A DNA stretch of 64,000 bases from Cytophagales bacterium (GTDB lineage: Bacteria; Bacteroidota; Bacteroidia; Cytophagales; Cyclobacteriaceae): contig JADBYQ010000052.1 in assembly GCA_020402945.1 (NCBI GenBank), positions 1 through 64,000 on the forward strand, in the 5' to 3' direction. How positions within the stretch are numbered: position 1 is the first letter of the stretch; each line of letters opens with the position of its first letter. This document shows positions 1 through 9,063 of this stretch, piece after piece. The notes below the pieces were generated by a model. The model was not told the origin of the DNA and ran no database searches. It was given only the letters and a program-made list of their open reading frames with translations. Both the position numbers and the translations under genes were made by a program.

Positions 1-131
1 AAGGATACCTAAACGAATATCATTATAGGTATAATGGACGCAGTCACGCGGGGTCAATGTTCGACTTACTCATAAAGAGGATGGTTGCAAATGCTCCAAT
101 CAGGCTAAAATAGGTGATTTTAATGGGATGC
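1..131. other. Window edge, no confident gene
   Basis: I see no supportable gene here. On the minus strand there is a short open stretch of about 28 codons with a hydrophobic look, ending in TGA near position 45. It has no start codon and could be the remnant or tail of a small membrane protein. The short palindrome attata-gg-tataat lies near 24-37. The neighbouring gene on the minus strand ends at 132. Confidence 0.4.
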
Positions 132-1040
132 TTAAACGCCTTTACCTAGTGAATTATATACCGCTATGAACTCCTTCGCAAAATCTTCCAACTTGACTTT
201 ACCAAGGGTGGAGGGTTTGTTCTTCCAATAGTCTTCTTGCATTTTTCCAGAACGCAATGAACTGCCCAGTTCGACATACCCCTCAGCGATTGTCTGTGGC
301 AAATTGTTTTGCAACATTCCGCCCAATGCTTGTTCATCCGTAAACTCAACCCATGGAGTACCGGGCTTGCCCACGGCAGCACTTAGTAGTTCAGCTATTT
401 CTTTCGGGTGCCGCTCATCGCTGGCAATGTAACGAATAGAGTAACCAGAGAATTTCAACCCAAGCAATTCTTCGCTCACCACATCCGAGATGTCATCGGT
501 ATGAACCAGAACTAGCTTTTCTTGGCCACCTCCAAAATTGGATCCCATGATATTCATCTGCTTAATCATACCCGCCATACTAAACAGATTATAGAAGAAA
601 TACGAAGGACGCAAAATCTTTACGTTGACGTCTTTCAACTGGTGTAGTTTTTCCTCCGCATACCCCAAGCCGTCAACCGGACCGGCATCTTTGCGCAAAT
701 GTGCCCCAATACTACTTAACAATACAACATGCTTAATTCCATTTGACTTAAAAGCATCAACGTAATTGTCGGCTACCATCTTCTGGTAATCAAGCCAACC
801 ACCAGACAACGCCCATTTTGGAGGAATCATCAAATAGACTGCATCCGAACCTCGAAACGCGCTTGATACAAATACAGAATCTTCCACCGAACCAACCAGT
901 GGTTTCGCACCCAATTGTAGAATTTCTTCTACTCGATCTTGATTGCTTGTAATGACCGTGACGGTGTGCTCGCCCTCTTTCAATTTCTTGATGACCGGTT
1001 TGCTAATGTGCCCAATAGAGCCAGTAATGACGTAATTCAT
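132..1040 (-). CDS. NmrA-like NAD(P)-binding (SDR-type) protein
   Basis: Atypical short-chain dehydrogenase of the NmrA/NAD(P)H-binding family, about 302 residues from the ATG at 1040. The N-terminus shows a beta strand followed by TGSIGHIS, a variant of the TGxxGxxG dinucleotide-binding loop with Ser in place of the last Gly. It is followed by a conserved SN and a DAVYLMIPP strand typical of this family. An upstream in-frame start at 1076 is possible, but it would place 12 unrelated residues before the Rossmann strand, so I chose the internal ATG. Family members act as redox sensors or quinone/NAD(P)H oxidoreductases; the substrate here is unknown. It is a single gene, divergent from the DUF2911 gene. 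Confidence 0.8.
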   Translation of the reverse strand: MNYVITGSIGHISKPVIKKLKEGEHTVTVITSNQDRVEEILQLGAKPLVGSVEDSVFVSSAFRGSDAVYLMIPPKWALSGGWLDYQKMVADNYVDAFKSNGIKHVVLLSSIGAHLRKDAGPVDGLGYAEEKLHQLKDVNVKILRPSYFFYNLFSMAGMIKQMNIMGSNFGGGQEKLVLVHTDDISDVVSEELLGLKFSGYSIRYIASDERHPKEIAELLSAAVGKPGTPWVEFTDEQALGGMLQNNLPQTIAEGYVELGSSLRSGKMQEDYWKNKPSTLGKVKLEDFAKEFIAVYNSLGKGV

Positions 1041-1337
1041 ATTTAATAGGAGTTTAGTTTGATTTCCGTGTAACAAGCTAGAACCTGCAAAAAGTTCAAT
1101 TTATTTTAGCCCAATTACAATAAATGTTAATTCCATTGGACGGGGCTGAAAGAAATAACAAAAAATTAACAAGGGGAGGTTTAAAAAACACTGTGGTTTT
1201 AAACCATTTAAAACAATTGCACGTTTTAAGATCAGTTTACAGGTTATATTTATTACAAATTTTAAGAATGCCCTTTCAAATTAATAACTTGAGGGGCATT
1301 TTTAGCTATTACTAATTCAAACCAAAAAAATAACAAA
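1041..1337. promoter_or_regulatory. Intergenic region with three consecutive inverted repeats
   Basis: This divergent intergenic region holds three consecutive perfect inverted repeats on the plus strand. They are GGTTTAAAA/TTTTAAACC (1178-1186 with 1197-1205), TTAAAAC/GTTTTAA (1208-1214 with 1223-1229) and AATGCCC/GGGCATT (1267-1273 with 1294-1300). The last is followed by a T run and looks like an intrinsic terminator, yet it lies upstream of the DUF2911 gene and no coding gene precedes it on that strand. A structured leader, an attenuator or a small RNA of about 150 nt are all possible. A 63-codon open frame at 1124-1315 is not convincing as a protein. Confidence 0.45.
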
Positions 1338-1847
1338 ATGAAAAAACAATTCAACCTTCTTTTACTATTGATCACGATCTTTTCCTTTAGCGCAATTGCT
1401 CAGGATAAAAAAATGCCAAGCCCACCTGCTAAAGCAACTGGAGCCATTGATGGTGTTACCGTAACAATCGATTATCATCAACCTTCTGCACGTGGTAGAA
1501 AAATGTTAGGTGGTATAAATCCTTATGGAGAAGTCTGGCGAACCGGAGCAAACGCCACAACGTCTATTGATTTTAGCGCAAACGCAAAAGTTGAAGGACA
1601 GGCATTACCAAAAGGTAAATACGGATTATATACCATACCTGGTGAAAATGAATGGGTAATCATCATTAATAAAGATATCAAATGGGGCCACTATGACTAT
1701 ACGGACAAAGCAGATGTACTTCGTGTAAAAGTTAAGCCATCTAAAACCGCTTCTTTTGTGGAAACATTTACAATCAGTGTAAAAGATGGTAATGTGGTAA
1801 TGGAGTGGGAAAACACCTCTGTGTCATTCAAAATATCTAAAGGATAA
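1338..1847 (+). CDS. DUF2911 domain exported protein
   Basis: Exported protein of 169 residues. Residues 1-21 form a signal peptide (lysines, Leu/Ile-rich core, then AIAQ). The mature part matches the Bacteroidota DUF2911 family, with the motifs SPPAKATG, GGINPYGEVWRTGANA, LPKGKYGLYTIPG and WGHYDY. The function of DUF2911 is not established; proteins of this family are predicted to be periplasmic or secreted beta-rich proteins. It is a single transcription unit with a good terminator directly downstream. Confidence 0.88.
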   Translation: MKKQFNLLLLLITIFSFSAIAQDKKMPSPPAKATGAIDGVTVTIDYHQPSARGRKMLGGINPYGEVWRTGANATTSIDFSANAKVEGQALPKGKYGLYTIPGENEWVIIINKDIKWGHYDYTDKADVLRVKVKPSKTASFVETFTISVKDGNVVMEWENTSVSFKISKG

Positions 1848-1868
1848 TAGCAGAATAATTCATGAATT

Positions 1869-1895
1869 AAAAGCCCCATAGTACGGGGCTTTTTT
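1869..1895 (+). terminator. Intrinsic terminator after the DUF2911 gene
   Basis: A perfect nine-base stem, AAAAGCCCC with GGGGCTTTT, closes a seven-base loop and runs into six T residues. It lies 21 bases after the stop codon of the DUF2911 gene and separates it from the RimB-RimK cluster. Confidence 0.9.
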
Positions 1896-1936
1896 ATTGC
1901 ATTAAAATCAAGTAGTTTGGATTGTTTTATTTCATT

Positions 1937-2362
1937 ATGCAAATACTTGGACGTTCTGATCGTGTAGACCTCCCCGGACTTGGCCTTGAGAATATTCATG
2001 CAAAAATTGACACGGGCGCATATACCAGCAGCTTACACTGTTCAAGCGCAAAAGTTGTCAATGGTCAACTAGAGTTTGTTTTATTGGACGAAGAGCATCC
2101 AGAGTTTACGGGAATGAAATTCAAGATGAACAAATTTACCCAACGCGAAGTCAAGAATTCATCTGGAGAAGCAGAACTACGCTATATCATTAGAACTACT
2201 ATCAAACTGTTTAATCGAAAAATACGGGCAGAATTTTCGCTCAGCGACCGAGAAAAATTGCGGTTCCCGGTTTTACTGGGAAGAAAGATCTTGAGAAATC
2301 GCTTCTTGATTGACGTCACAAAAAAGGACTTATATTATCACACTAAAATACCAAGGGCATGA
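1937..2362 (+). CDS. rimB: RimB-like retropepsin (ATP-dependent zinc protease family)
   Basis: Protein of 141 residues in the COG4067 family, annotated as putative ATP-dependent zinc protease but structurally retropepsin-like. It shows the aspartic-protease signature [11 protein letters not shown] near residues 27-37 and the family C-terminal block [18 protein letters not shown]. The ATG at 1937 starts directly before the conserved QILGR strand; an upstream TTG at 1922 would add five residues and is less likely. In Pseudomonas the RimB protease acts with the RimK ligase on glutamylated ribosomal protein S6. Its stop codon overlaps the rimK start (ATGA), so the two are translationally coupled, which supports the same partnership here. 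Confidence 0.85.
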   Translation: MQILGRSDRVDLPGLGLENIHAKIDTGAYTSSLHCSSAKVVNGQLEFVLLDEEHPEFTGMKFKMNKFTQREVKNSSGEAELRYIIRTTIKLFNRKIRAEFSLSDREKLRFPVLLGRKILRNRFLIDVTKKDLYYHTKIPRA

Positions 2363-3267
2363 ACATCGCCATTTTATCAAGAGACGCAAAACTGTATTCG
2401 ACCAAGCGTATCAAAGAGGCGGGCGAAAAGCGCGGCCACAAAGTGGAGATCATCGACCACATGAAATGCGTGTTACTTATTGAGAAGAAGAACCCCATGG
2501 TTTGGTACAACGGCCGCAAATTAGACTACTTCGATGCGATCATTCCGCGCATTGGTGCATCTGTTACTTTTTATGGAGCCGCGGTGGTTCGCCAGTTTGA
2601 AATGATGAAAGTTTTTACGGCTGTTGAGTCGCAGGCATTGATTCGCTCACGCGATAAGCTCCGCAGCATGCAAATACTTTCGCGCGCAGGTTTAGGTCTT
2701 CCGAAGACCATTTTTATGGATTACTCCAAAGATACCGAGGGCGTGATCGAGGCGGTTGGTGGCGCTCCTGTTGTGATCAAACTTCTGGAGGGAACACAAG
2801 GGCTAGGAGTTGTGCTGGCCGAAAATAAAAAAGCAGCTCAATCAGTCATTGAGGCCTTCCATGGTGTAAAGGCACGCATCATTGTGCAAGAGTTTATCAA
2901 AGAAGCGAAAGGTGCAGACATACGGGCATTTATTGTGAATGGTGAAGTGGTGGGCGCCATGCGAAGGCAAGCAAGAGATGGAGAATTTCGGTCAAACCTT
3001 CACCGCGGTGGCCACGCAACGGTTGTGAAGCTGAACCGTTCCGAGAAACATGCCGCGATCACAGCCGCAAAAAAAATGGGGCTCGGTGTTGCAGGTGTAG
3101 ACATGCTTCCCTCTAGCCGAGGGCCGCTGATCATCGAAGTCAATTCATCGCCAGGTTTGGAAGGGATTGAAGGCGCAACCAAAGTCGACATTGGAAGTAA
3201 GATTATTCAATACTTGGAAAAGCATGCGGGGAAAAAGAAAATTCAAAAAGACAAAATCAATGCGTGA
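2359..3267 (+). CDS. rimK: RimK-family alpha-L-glutamate ligase
   Basis: ATP-grasp ligase of 302 residues that adds glutamate to a protein C-terminus, classically ribosomal protein S6. Visible are the N-terminal RimK domain ([14 protein letters not shown]), the ATP-grasp lysine region [15 protein letters not shown], the [18 protein letters not shown] block, and the metal-binding [14 protein letters not shown] motif near the C-terminus. Length fits E. coli RimK (about 300). It starts within the rimB stop (ATGA) and its end overlaps the start of the patatin gene by eight bases, so it sits in a coupled operon. Base composition looks more GC-rich than the next gene. Confidence 0.93.
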   Translation: MNIAILSRDAKLYSTKRIKEAGEKRGHKVEIIDHMKCVLLIEKKNPMVWYNGRKLDYFDAIIPRIGASVTFYGAAVVRQFEMMKVFTAVESQALIRSRDKLRSMQILSRAGLGLPKTIFMDYSKDTEGVIEAVGGAPVVIKLLEGTQGLGVVLAENKKAAQSVIEAFHGVKARIIVQEFIKEAKGADIRAFIVNGEVVGAMRRQARDGEFRSNLHRGGHATVVKLNRSEKHAAITAAKKMGLGVAGVDMLPSSRGPLIIEVNSSPGLEGIEGATKVDIGSKIIQYLEKHAGKKKIQKDKINA

Positions 3268-5530
3268 AAACCTTTCTTTTTCTACCTGTGCGCCATGCTC
3301 CTTAAGAGCTTTTGTTCTTTTTATTTTTTCCTTCTCTTCTTTTGTATGCTTCGCGCAGCATGAAAAATTAAAAGTCGGGCTAACACTAAGTGGTGGTGGT
3401 GCAAAAGGTATCGCACACATTGGCATTTTAAAGGCTATTGATAGTGCTGGGTTAAAGGTTGACTACATCACCGGCACCAGTATGGGCAGTATTATTGGCG
3501 CGCTATACGCCATTGGGTATTCCGGTAAACAGATTGAGGAAATTTCCAAGACTACCGATTGGCTGTCGCTGTTTGCTAATAAGCCTAAACTTCGCGATGT
3601 AAACATAGATGAGAAATCTGAGTTCGACCATTATTCAGTAGAATTTCCGCTCGATAAAAAAGGAATAAAAATTGGAACGGGAATCATTGAAGGTCAGGAG
3701 CTATGGCTGAAGTTTGGAGAACTGTTTTTCCCCGTTTATCAGATTAAGGACTTCTCAAAATTCAGCATTCCTTTTCGATGCATTGCAACAGACGTTGAAA
3801 CAGGCAATGCTGTGGTCCTAGATAAGGGTGAAATCATCAACGCCATTCGTGCAAGTATGGCCATACCAGCTGTTTTTACGGCCATTGATTACAAAGACAC
3901 AAAATTAGTGGATGGTGGTGTTGTGCGGAATTTTCCGGTCAGCGATGTTAGAGAAATGGGTGCCAACTATGTCATTGGCGTAAACCTTTCACGGGGTTTA
4001 AAAAAAGCAAATGAACTACACACCGCCATTGATATCTTATACCAACTTGGTTTTTACAAAGATGCCGAAACGTTTGAGAGAGAACGGAAACTATGCAATA
4101 TTCTCATTGAGCCATCCCTGGAGAATTTTTCGGCTGCTAGTTTCTCTGAGTCCGACAGTCTATTAAAACTAGGTAACCAAGAAGGGGCTAAGTATTTTCC
4201 GATTTTCAAAAAACTGGCAGATTCGCTGAAAGCCAACGACCCCACCTACCGATTTAATGGAAATAGATTGCCAAATAAGGAAACCGTTACAATCGACAGT
4301 ATCGAAATCAAAGGACTTCGCAGAACTACCTACACTTTCCTCAAGGGAAAGATGGGCGTAAAAAAAGACAATACCTATCGAGGTAAGGATTTTTCGTTGG
4401 CCATTCGAAGAGCTTTTGGCTCGAGGTCCTACGACCGAATAAACTATTCGCTGCAGCCAACTACAGCAGGCCATGCCTCAATGCAACTTACTGTTAGCGA
4501 AAACGCCCGCAGTGCCTTTAAAGCCGGCTTGCATTTCAATTCGTATAGCAATGTTGCGGCTATTGTAAACCTGACCACCCATAATTTTATTTTCGATCGG
4601 TCGCGGTCATTTTTGAAACTTAACATTGGTGAGAATTTGCGCGCCCAGGCTGAACATAAACAAAACATCGGACGAAAGGAAAATACCAATATTGTGTTTA
4701 CACTTTACCACGAACGCTTTAAGTTACCCTTGTACAATTCTAATCTTGAATTGAGTCAGTTATATAGAAGCTTTTATTCTCATTTTAATCTAAGCCTGCA
4801 CAAGCTAATTAGCACAAATACATTGATCGGAATGGGCACTTCCCTTAATTTCTTAGCCCTAAAACCAACAATTTCACCGGGCATTTCCTATGACGGCACC
4901 AACCGTTACTTTGAATCATCTGTTTTTTTACAGCACAATTCACTCGACCAAAAAGTCTACCCAAATTCAGGTTGGGAAATTGAACTCTTTGCGAGTTATG
5001 TCCATGGCCAATATCTGACGGCTGATATCTTTGAAAACAATCAACCCCCTACTTCCATCAACTCTAATATTGACAATTACGGCCGTTGTATTTTGAAAAT
5101 ACGGAACTTCGCTCCGTTGGGAAAGTTCACATTGACTAACCAGTTGCAAACCGGCATTACCATTAAGCCAGAAAATGCACTAGTCAATTTCTATTCAGTA
5201 GGTGGTTTGGTGGATTTTATCCGAAACCAAATAACCTTTGCTGGACTATCAGAAAATCAACTAAACACTTATTCTATCGCTATGTACCAATCTGGCCTTC
5301 GTTACAAACTGCAAGAAGACCTATTTGTAATCGGACGAGCAAATATCGGGGCGTACGATTTTATCGAAAGTACTGATTCTTCTGCCATTAAACCCACTAT
5401 CGGTCTACTCAGCGGCTACTCTCTTTCTATTGGCTATAATACTGGAGCGGGGCCACTTGAAATTGCGCTAATGTATAGCGACCAAACAAAGGTATTCACC
5501 GGCTATGTGAATCTTGGTTTCCATTTTTAA
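3260..5530 (+). CDS. Patatin-like phospholipase with outer-membrane barrel
   Basis: Protein of 756 residues. A signal peptide (about residues 1-32, ending FVCFAQ) is followed by a patatin domain with the oxyanion loop [10 protein letters not shown], nucleophile motif GTSMGS and catalytic DGG ([11 protein letters not shown]). After about residue 360 comes a POTRA-like segment ([15 protein letters not shown]) and then a beta-barrel of the BamA/TamA type to the terminal aromatic F. This layout matches PlpD/patatin-BamA lipases that sit in the outer membrane. The start at 3260 is preferred because it puts the signal peptide at the N-terminus; the frame is open further upstream to 3167. It overlaps rimK by eight bases. 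Lipid hydrolase activity is inferred from the intact Ser-Asp dyad. Confidence 0.88.
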   Translation: MRENLSFSTCAPCSLRAFVLFIFSFSSFVCFAQHEKLKVGLTLSGGGAKGIAHIGILKAIDSAGLKVDYITGTSMGSIIGALYAIGYSGKQIEEISKTTDWLSLFANKPKLRDVNIDEKSEFDHYSVEFPLDKKGIKIGTGIIEGQELWLKFGELFFPVYQIKDFSKFSIPFRCIATDVETGNAVVLDKGEIINAIRASMAIPAVFTAIDYKDTKLVDGGVVRNFPVSDVREMGANYVIGVNLSRGLKKANELHTAIDILYQLGFYKDAETFERERKLCNILIEPSLENFSAASFSESDSLLKLGNQEGAKYFPIFKKLADSLKANDPTYRFNGNRLPNKETVTIDSIEIKGLRRTTYTFLKGKMGVKKDNTYRGKDFSLAIRRAFGSRSYDRINYSLQPTTAGHASMQLTVSENARSAFKAGLHFNSYSNVAAIVNLTTHNFIFDRSRSFLKLNIGENLRAQAEHKQNIGRKENTNIVFTLYHERFKLPLYNSNLELSQLYRSFYSHFNLSLHKLISTNTLIGMGTSLNFLALKPTISPGISYDGTNRYFESSVFLQHNSLDQKVYPNSGWEIELFASYVHGQYLTADIFENNQPPTSINSNIDNYGRCILKIRNFAPLGKFTLTNQLQTGITIKPENALVNFYSVGGLVDFIRNQITFAGLSENQLNTYSIAMYQSGLRYKLQEDLFVIGRANIGAYDFIESTDSSAIKPTIGLLSGYSLSIGYNTGAGPLEIALMYSDQTKVFTGYVNLGFHF

Positions 5531-5552
5531 AGCTAGTCTACTACGTAAGCCT

Positions 5553-6527
5553 ATGAATTCAATCACAATCGCAGACAACGAAATCCGCCCAGGCGAGTTC
5601 AAGGAAATCGTGATCAACATTGCGCGCCTCCCCTCGCGTACGCAAATCGATACTCCTATTTACGTATTTCGTGCGGTGGAGCCAGGTCCTGTTCTGGCGC
5701 TCACAGCAGGCATGCATGGAGATGAGATCAATGGGATGGAAATTGTGCGAAGGATTATTGATGCTGGCCATAACCGAGTGTTGCGTGGCACCACGGTTTG
5801 CATGCCGATCATCAACGTGTATGGTTTCCTCAACTACTCGCGCGAGGTGCCCGATGGAAAAGATGTTAACCGATCTTTCCCAGGAAGCAAAACCGGCTCG
5901 CTCGCTTCCCGGGTAGCCTATCACCTTACGCATGATATCATTCCTAATATTGACGTTGGAATTGATTTCCACACCGGAGGCGCCATGCGCACCAACTATC
6001 CTCAAGTTCGGTGCATGATGCAAGAAGAACAAAATGTAGAGTTGGCAAATGCGTTTCACGCCCCATTCACCATTGATTCACCTTTCCGTCCCCATTCGCT
6101 ACGACAAACTGCGTCAAAAAAGGGTAAGCACATCATTGTGTATGAGGGTGGCGAGTCGCTTCGCATGGATCAGCATGCTATTGAAGCGGGTGTCGATGGT
6201 ACACTTCGGTTGATGAAACATCTAAAGATGATTGATTGGGCGCCTGCGCCAAAAGAACAAAACAGAATCATTTGGAGTTCTTCGTGGGCGCGCGCACGCA
6301 CGGCTGGTTTGTTTCAGCCCACTATTCGCTGTGGCGACTTGGTGCATAAATCGCAGATCATTGGCAACCTGACAGACCCATTCGGAGAATTCAAAGAGCA
6401 AATCAAATCACCATCCACAGGCTATGTGGTTGGGCTCAACAATAACCCAGTGGTGAATGCGGGTGATGCGCTGATGCATCTTGGTTTGGATGATGTCTGC
6501 AAGATTGGGGGGAGTGGGGAAGAGTAA
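5553..6527 (+). CDS. AstE/aspartoacylase-like M14 family deacylase
   Basis: Zinc-dependent deacylase/carboxypeptidase-like protein of 324 residues in the succinylglutamate desuccinylase/aspartoacylase family. The metal-site motifs GMHGDEINGMEI and IDFHTGG are present, with the DVNRSFPG substrate loop between them and the barrel-sandwich C-terminal region PSTGYVVGLNNNPVVNAGD. I chose ATG 5553; an upstream TTG at 5514 lies inside the patatin gene. It follows patatin by 22 bases. Members of this family are often next to rimK in Bacteroidota and Gammaproteobacteria, so a role in handling the RimK product or a related amide is plausible but is inference. Confidence 0.87.
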   Translation: MNSITIADNEIRPGEFKEIVINIARLPSRTQIDTPIYVFRAVEPGPVLALTAGMHGDEINGMEIVRRIIDAGHNRVLRGTTVCMPIINVYGFLNYSREVPDGKDVNRSFPGSKTGSLASRVAYHLTHDIIPNIDVGIDFHTGGAMRTNYPQVRCMMQEEQNVELANAFHAPFTIDSPFRPHSLRQTASKKGKHIIVYEGGESLRMDQHAIEAGVDGTLRLMKHLKMIDWAPAPKEQNRIIWSSSWARARTAGLFQPTIRCGDLVHKSQIIGNLTDPFGEFKEQIKSPSTGYVVGLNNNPVVNAGDALMHLGLDDVCKIGGSGEE

Positions 6528-6574
6528 TCAAGAAGATATACCTTTCGCCATTTTATAACAGGTAAGCAGAAATC

Positions 6575-6610
6575 AAAGCGTCAGACGCATTTGTGCGGCC
6601 TGACGCTTTT
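6575..6610. terminator. Bidirectional terminator between convergent genes
   Basis: Ten-base perfect stem AAAGCGTCAG with CTGACGCTTT around a GC-rich loop, flanked by short A and T runs on both sides. It lies between the AstE-like gene (plus) and the T9SS protein gene (minus) and can serve both. Confidence 0.85.
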
Positions 6611-6630
6611 AACTTCCAATCCAATGACTT

Positions 6631-9051
6631 CTATTTGATAGCCACCTTAGAAGTGACGAGTTTTAAGTTGTTCTCATCAACGAGGCTCAGTAAGTAAAGC
6701 CCCGGTGGTATCGTACCCACTTTCACTTCAAATCCTTTTTCAGTGGTGATTGTCTCAATGTTCATCGACCTTCCTGAAAGATCAGTGAAGAGTACTCCTT
6801 CCGCCTTCATTACTGCCCGGTCAAACTCTACCATGAACTTCTCACTGGCCGGATTGGGATAGGGCGACAACTTCAGCTCGTCATAAATCTCGGTGATGCG
6901 CACCAGGTTGACTACGATCTTGTTGGATTGTGCCGATACCACAGCATTCACATTGACAGTTGTTGAAGATGGCTGTGTACCTATGTCAAAATTGATGAAT
7001 GAATTAGGATCCATCGGATAGCCAGGGTACTGGATGTTCAATCGGTATTTGGCGGGAGGCAGATTTGGCAATGTAAAATTACCTTGTGCATCGGTGACGG
7101 CAGTGGCTACCAAAGTCAATGTCTCGTTTTGTGTGCGACCAGCACTCTGTACCCTACGAACACTTACTGTAGCACCTGACACCCTGCCGCGCGCTAGCGT
7201 CTCATCCACTCTACCGCCTGGCCTGTCTTCCTCCAAAATACCTGTCACTACTCCCTTTCCTGTTGGTGGTTCGGGTTTCTTTTGCAGCGTTAGATTCAAT
7301 CCGGCAATACTATTCTGAACTTTTAATGTGTCTGCCTCCTCCCAAAACAATTTGTCTTTGTAATAGATCAATAATCGATCTGGGGATAATGTAGGATCTG
7401 GCTTGCCTTGAAGGATGTAATCATCCAATATCGTTTTGGCAAAAACAAATGTGCCATCAGTGTTCACGGCTTTTGTGGCCGTGGTATCATAACCGCCCTT
7501 TGCCGTTACCTTCAATAAGAAAATATTTCCTTTCGAAACAGGAGCTGTACCATCCAACGTCATCTTGCCGGAAAGGGTGGCGGTGGCAAAAACATTCTGG
7601 TTAGCCGTTTTCAATGTCAAACCCGGAACACCTGCGTTTCTCACTTCGGCAACATAGGTGCCTTGATTAGCGCGGTTAATAGAGGTGATCTGGTAAGTAT
7701 TGTCAACGGCACCTGAAATATTCACTCCATTTCGCTTCCATTGATAAGTATTCCCGATGCCAGAAGTTGTTACGCTGGCTGTATAATCTTGGCCTACATC
7801 TATTAACTGGGTGGTGGGCGAACCAATATCTCCTTGATTGGAGTAGTTGATTCCAGATATCGTAACATTGGGTAATAGCGAACCAAAGTCCAGACGATTA
7901 CCGGAAACGTTCAATGAAGTAAGCCCCGTTGACCCTGTCAATACAGGTAATTTAGTGATGGCATTGCCCGCGAGGTTTACGGTTTGAAGCGCGGCTAAGT
8001 CAGCAAAAGCGTCAGGCACATTGCCCGTCAATTTATTGTTGGCGAGATTGACCGCTGTGATTTGGCCGCCCGTTTCGGTCACTCCTTGCCAGGTGTTGAC
8101 TCTGCCTGTTGTCCAATTCGTGCGGTTTGTCCAACCCGTTCCACCGGTGGCCTGATAGAGCGCCACCAATGCCAGCGAATCTGTTTTCAAATTCCCCTTG
8201 AATCCGCGCGCAATAGAAAAAATACCCCTGAGCCCACGTGAGTAGCTTCGAACTTTTACGGTATTGGCCGTTGTGGTAATGGCTCGTGCCCCCATGCCTT
8301 CGTATCGGTTCTGTCCAGTTAGCTTTCGCACTACCACCACATCAGCAGCGGTAGGCAGCGTATTCGGATACTCGATTTCTACAAAAGAAGCAGAGTCTGC
8401 CGCATTGGCCTTCGTTGTTTTCCAAACGTAGGGAAAGTTGATCAGCGCATTGACACCCGCCCCGGCTGTATAGCCAGTGGGCGCATCTTCAACAGCCACT
8501 GATGTAGTTGGGGTCGCGCCCGTTACGTTCAAAAAAGTAATAGGCAGGTACCTGCCGTCTTTGCCAATTGGAAAAAATAAGTTGCCGCTCCCCTTACGGG
8601 CAAATCTTCCCACCACGTACGAACCGGAAACGTTGCTTACTTTTCCACCAGCACCAATGGTAATAACATCCGTTGCGTTTACCAACTGCAGTAACCCACC
8701 CTGCAATAGAAGGCTGTCTTTTAACTCTACTGAATTAGGTAAAGTGAGATCTGCTGTTCCTTGCTTTACTATAAATCCGAAAGAAGAACCACCCGGAGTG
8801 AACGTTTTAACGGTTGAGTAGGCGAGTATATATCCCCCGGTGCTACCGGCAGATAGAGTGCCATTGTTGGTCCAACTCTCTGTTGTGTTGATGACTCCAT
8901 TGTTTTTAAACAACGTACCCACATCATTTACCCAATCTCCATTAGTGACAAGATTATTGGAATTGGATATTTCGATGCCCGTATTCTTGATGAACTGCGC
9001 CTGACTAGCGTAGGCGCAGAACACGAATAAAACTAACCAGTATTTTCTCAT
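6631..9051 (-). CDS. Secreted LRR/Ig-like protein with T9SS type A sorting domain
   Basis: Protein of 806 residues. A signal peptide ends at AQF (about residue 20). Next comes a beta-rich region, then plant-type leucine-rich repeats from about residue 288 to 400 (LALVALYQATGG, then LANNKLTGNVPDAFADL). After these come an Ig-like segment (about 414-480), a carboxypeptidase-regulatory-like beta sandwich (about 600-677), and a typical type A sorting domain from about 725 (LSPYPNPASEKF to the end). The sorting domain marks it for T9SS export and cell-surface attachment or release. No catalytic domain is seen, so a surface or adhesive role is likely. It lies 12 bases after the upstream repeat-protein gene, so the two are probably one operon. 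Confidence 0.87.
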   Translation of the reverse strand: MRKYWLVLFVFCAYASQAQFIKNTGIEISNSNNLVTNGDWVNDVGTLFKNNGVINTTESWTNNGTLSAGSTGGYILAYSTVKTFTPGGSSFGFIVKQGTADLTLPNSVELKDSLLLQGGLLQLVNATDVITIGAGGKVSNVSGSYVVGRFARKGSGNLFFPIGKDGRYLPITFLNVTGATPTTSVAVEDAPTGYTAGAGVNALINFPYVWKTTKANAADSASFVEIEYPNTLPTAADVVVVRKLTGQNRYEGMGARAITTTANTVKVRSYSRGLRGIFSIARGFKGNLKTDSLALVALYQATGGTGWTNRTNWTTGRVNTWQGVTETGGQITAVNLANNKLTGNVPDAFADLAALQTVNLAGNAITKLPVLTGSTGLTSLNVSGNRLDFGSLLPNVTISGINYSNQGDIGSPTTQLIDVGQDYTASVTTSGIGNTYQWKRNGVNISGAVDNTYQITSINRANQGTYVAEVRNAGVPGLTLKTANQNVFATATLSGKMTLDGTAPVSKGNIFLLKVTAKGGYDTTATKAVNTDGTFVFAKTILDDYILQGKPDPTLSPDRLLIYYKDKLFWEEADTLKVQNSIAGLNLTLQKKPEPPTGKGVVTGILEEDRPGGRVDETLARGRVSGATVSVRRVQSAGRTQNETLTLVATAVTDAQGNFTLPNLPPAKYRLNIQYPGYPMDPNSFINFDIGTQPSSTTVNVNAVVSAQSNKIVVNLVRITEIYDELKLSPYPNPASEKFMVEFDRAVMKAEGVLFTDLSGRSMNIETITTEKGFEVKVGTIPPGLYLLSLVDENNLKLVTSKVAIK

Positions 9052-9063
9052 GGCCGGTTAGGA

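Noticed and set aside
1124..1315. 63-codon open frame on the plus strand before DUF2911
   Set aside because: It overlaps three inverted repeats, has no recognisable motif and no good start context. The structure explains the sequence better than a protein.
3167..3259. Upstream extension of the patatin gene
   Set aside because: It would overlap rimK by 101 bases and put unrelated basic residues before a clear signal peptide.
5559..6059. 166-codon open frame antisense to the AstE-like gene
   Set aside because: The plus-strand gene has conserved metal-site motifs over the whole region; the antisense frame has none.
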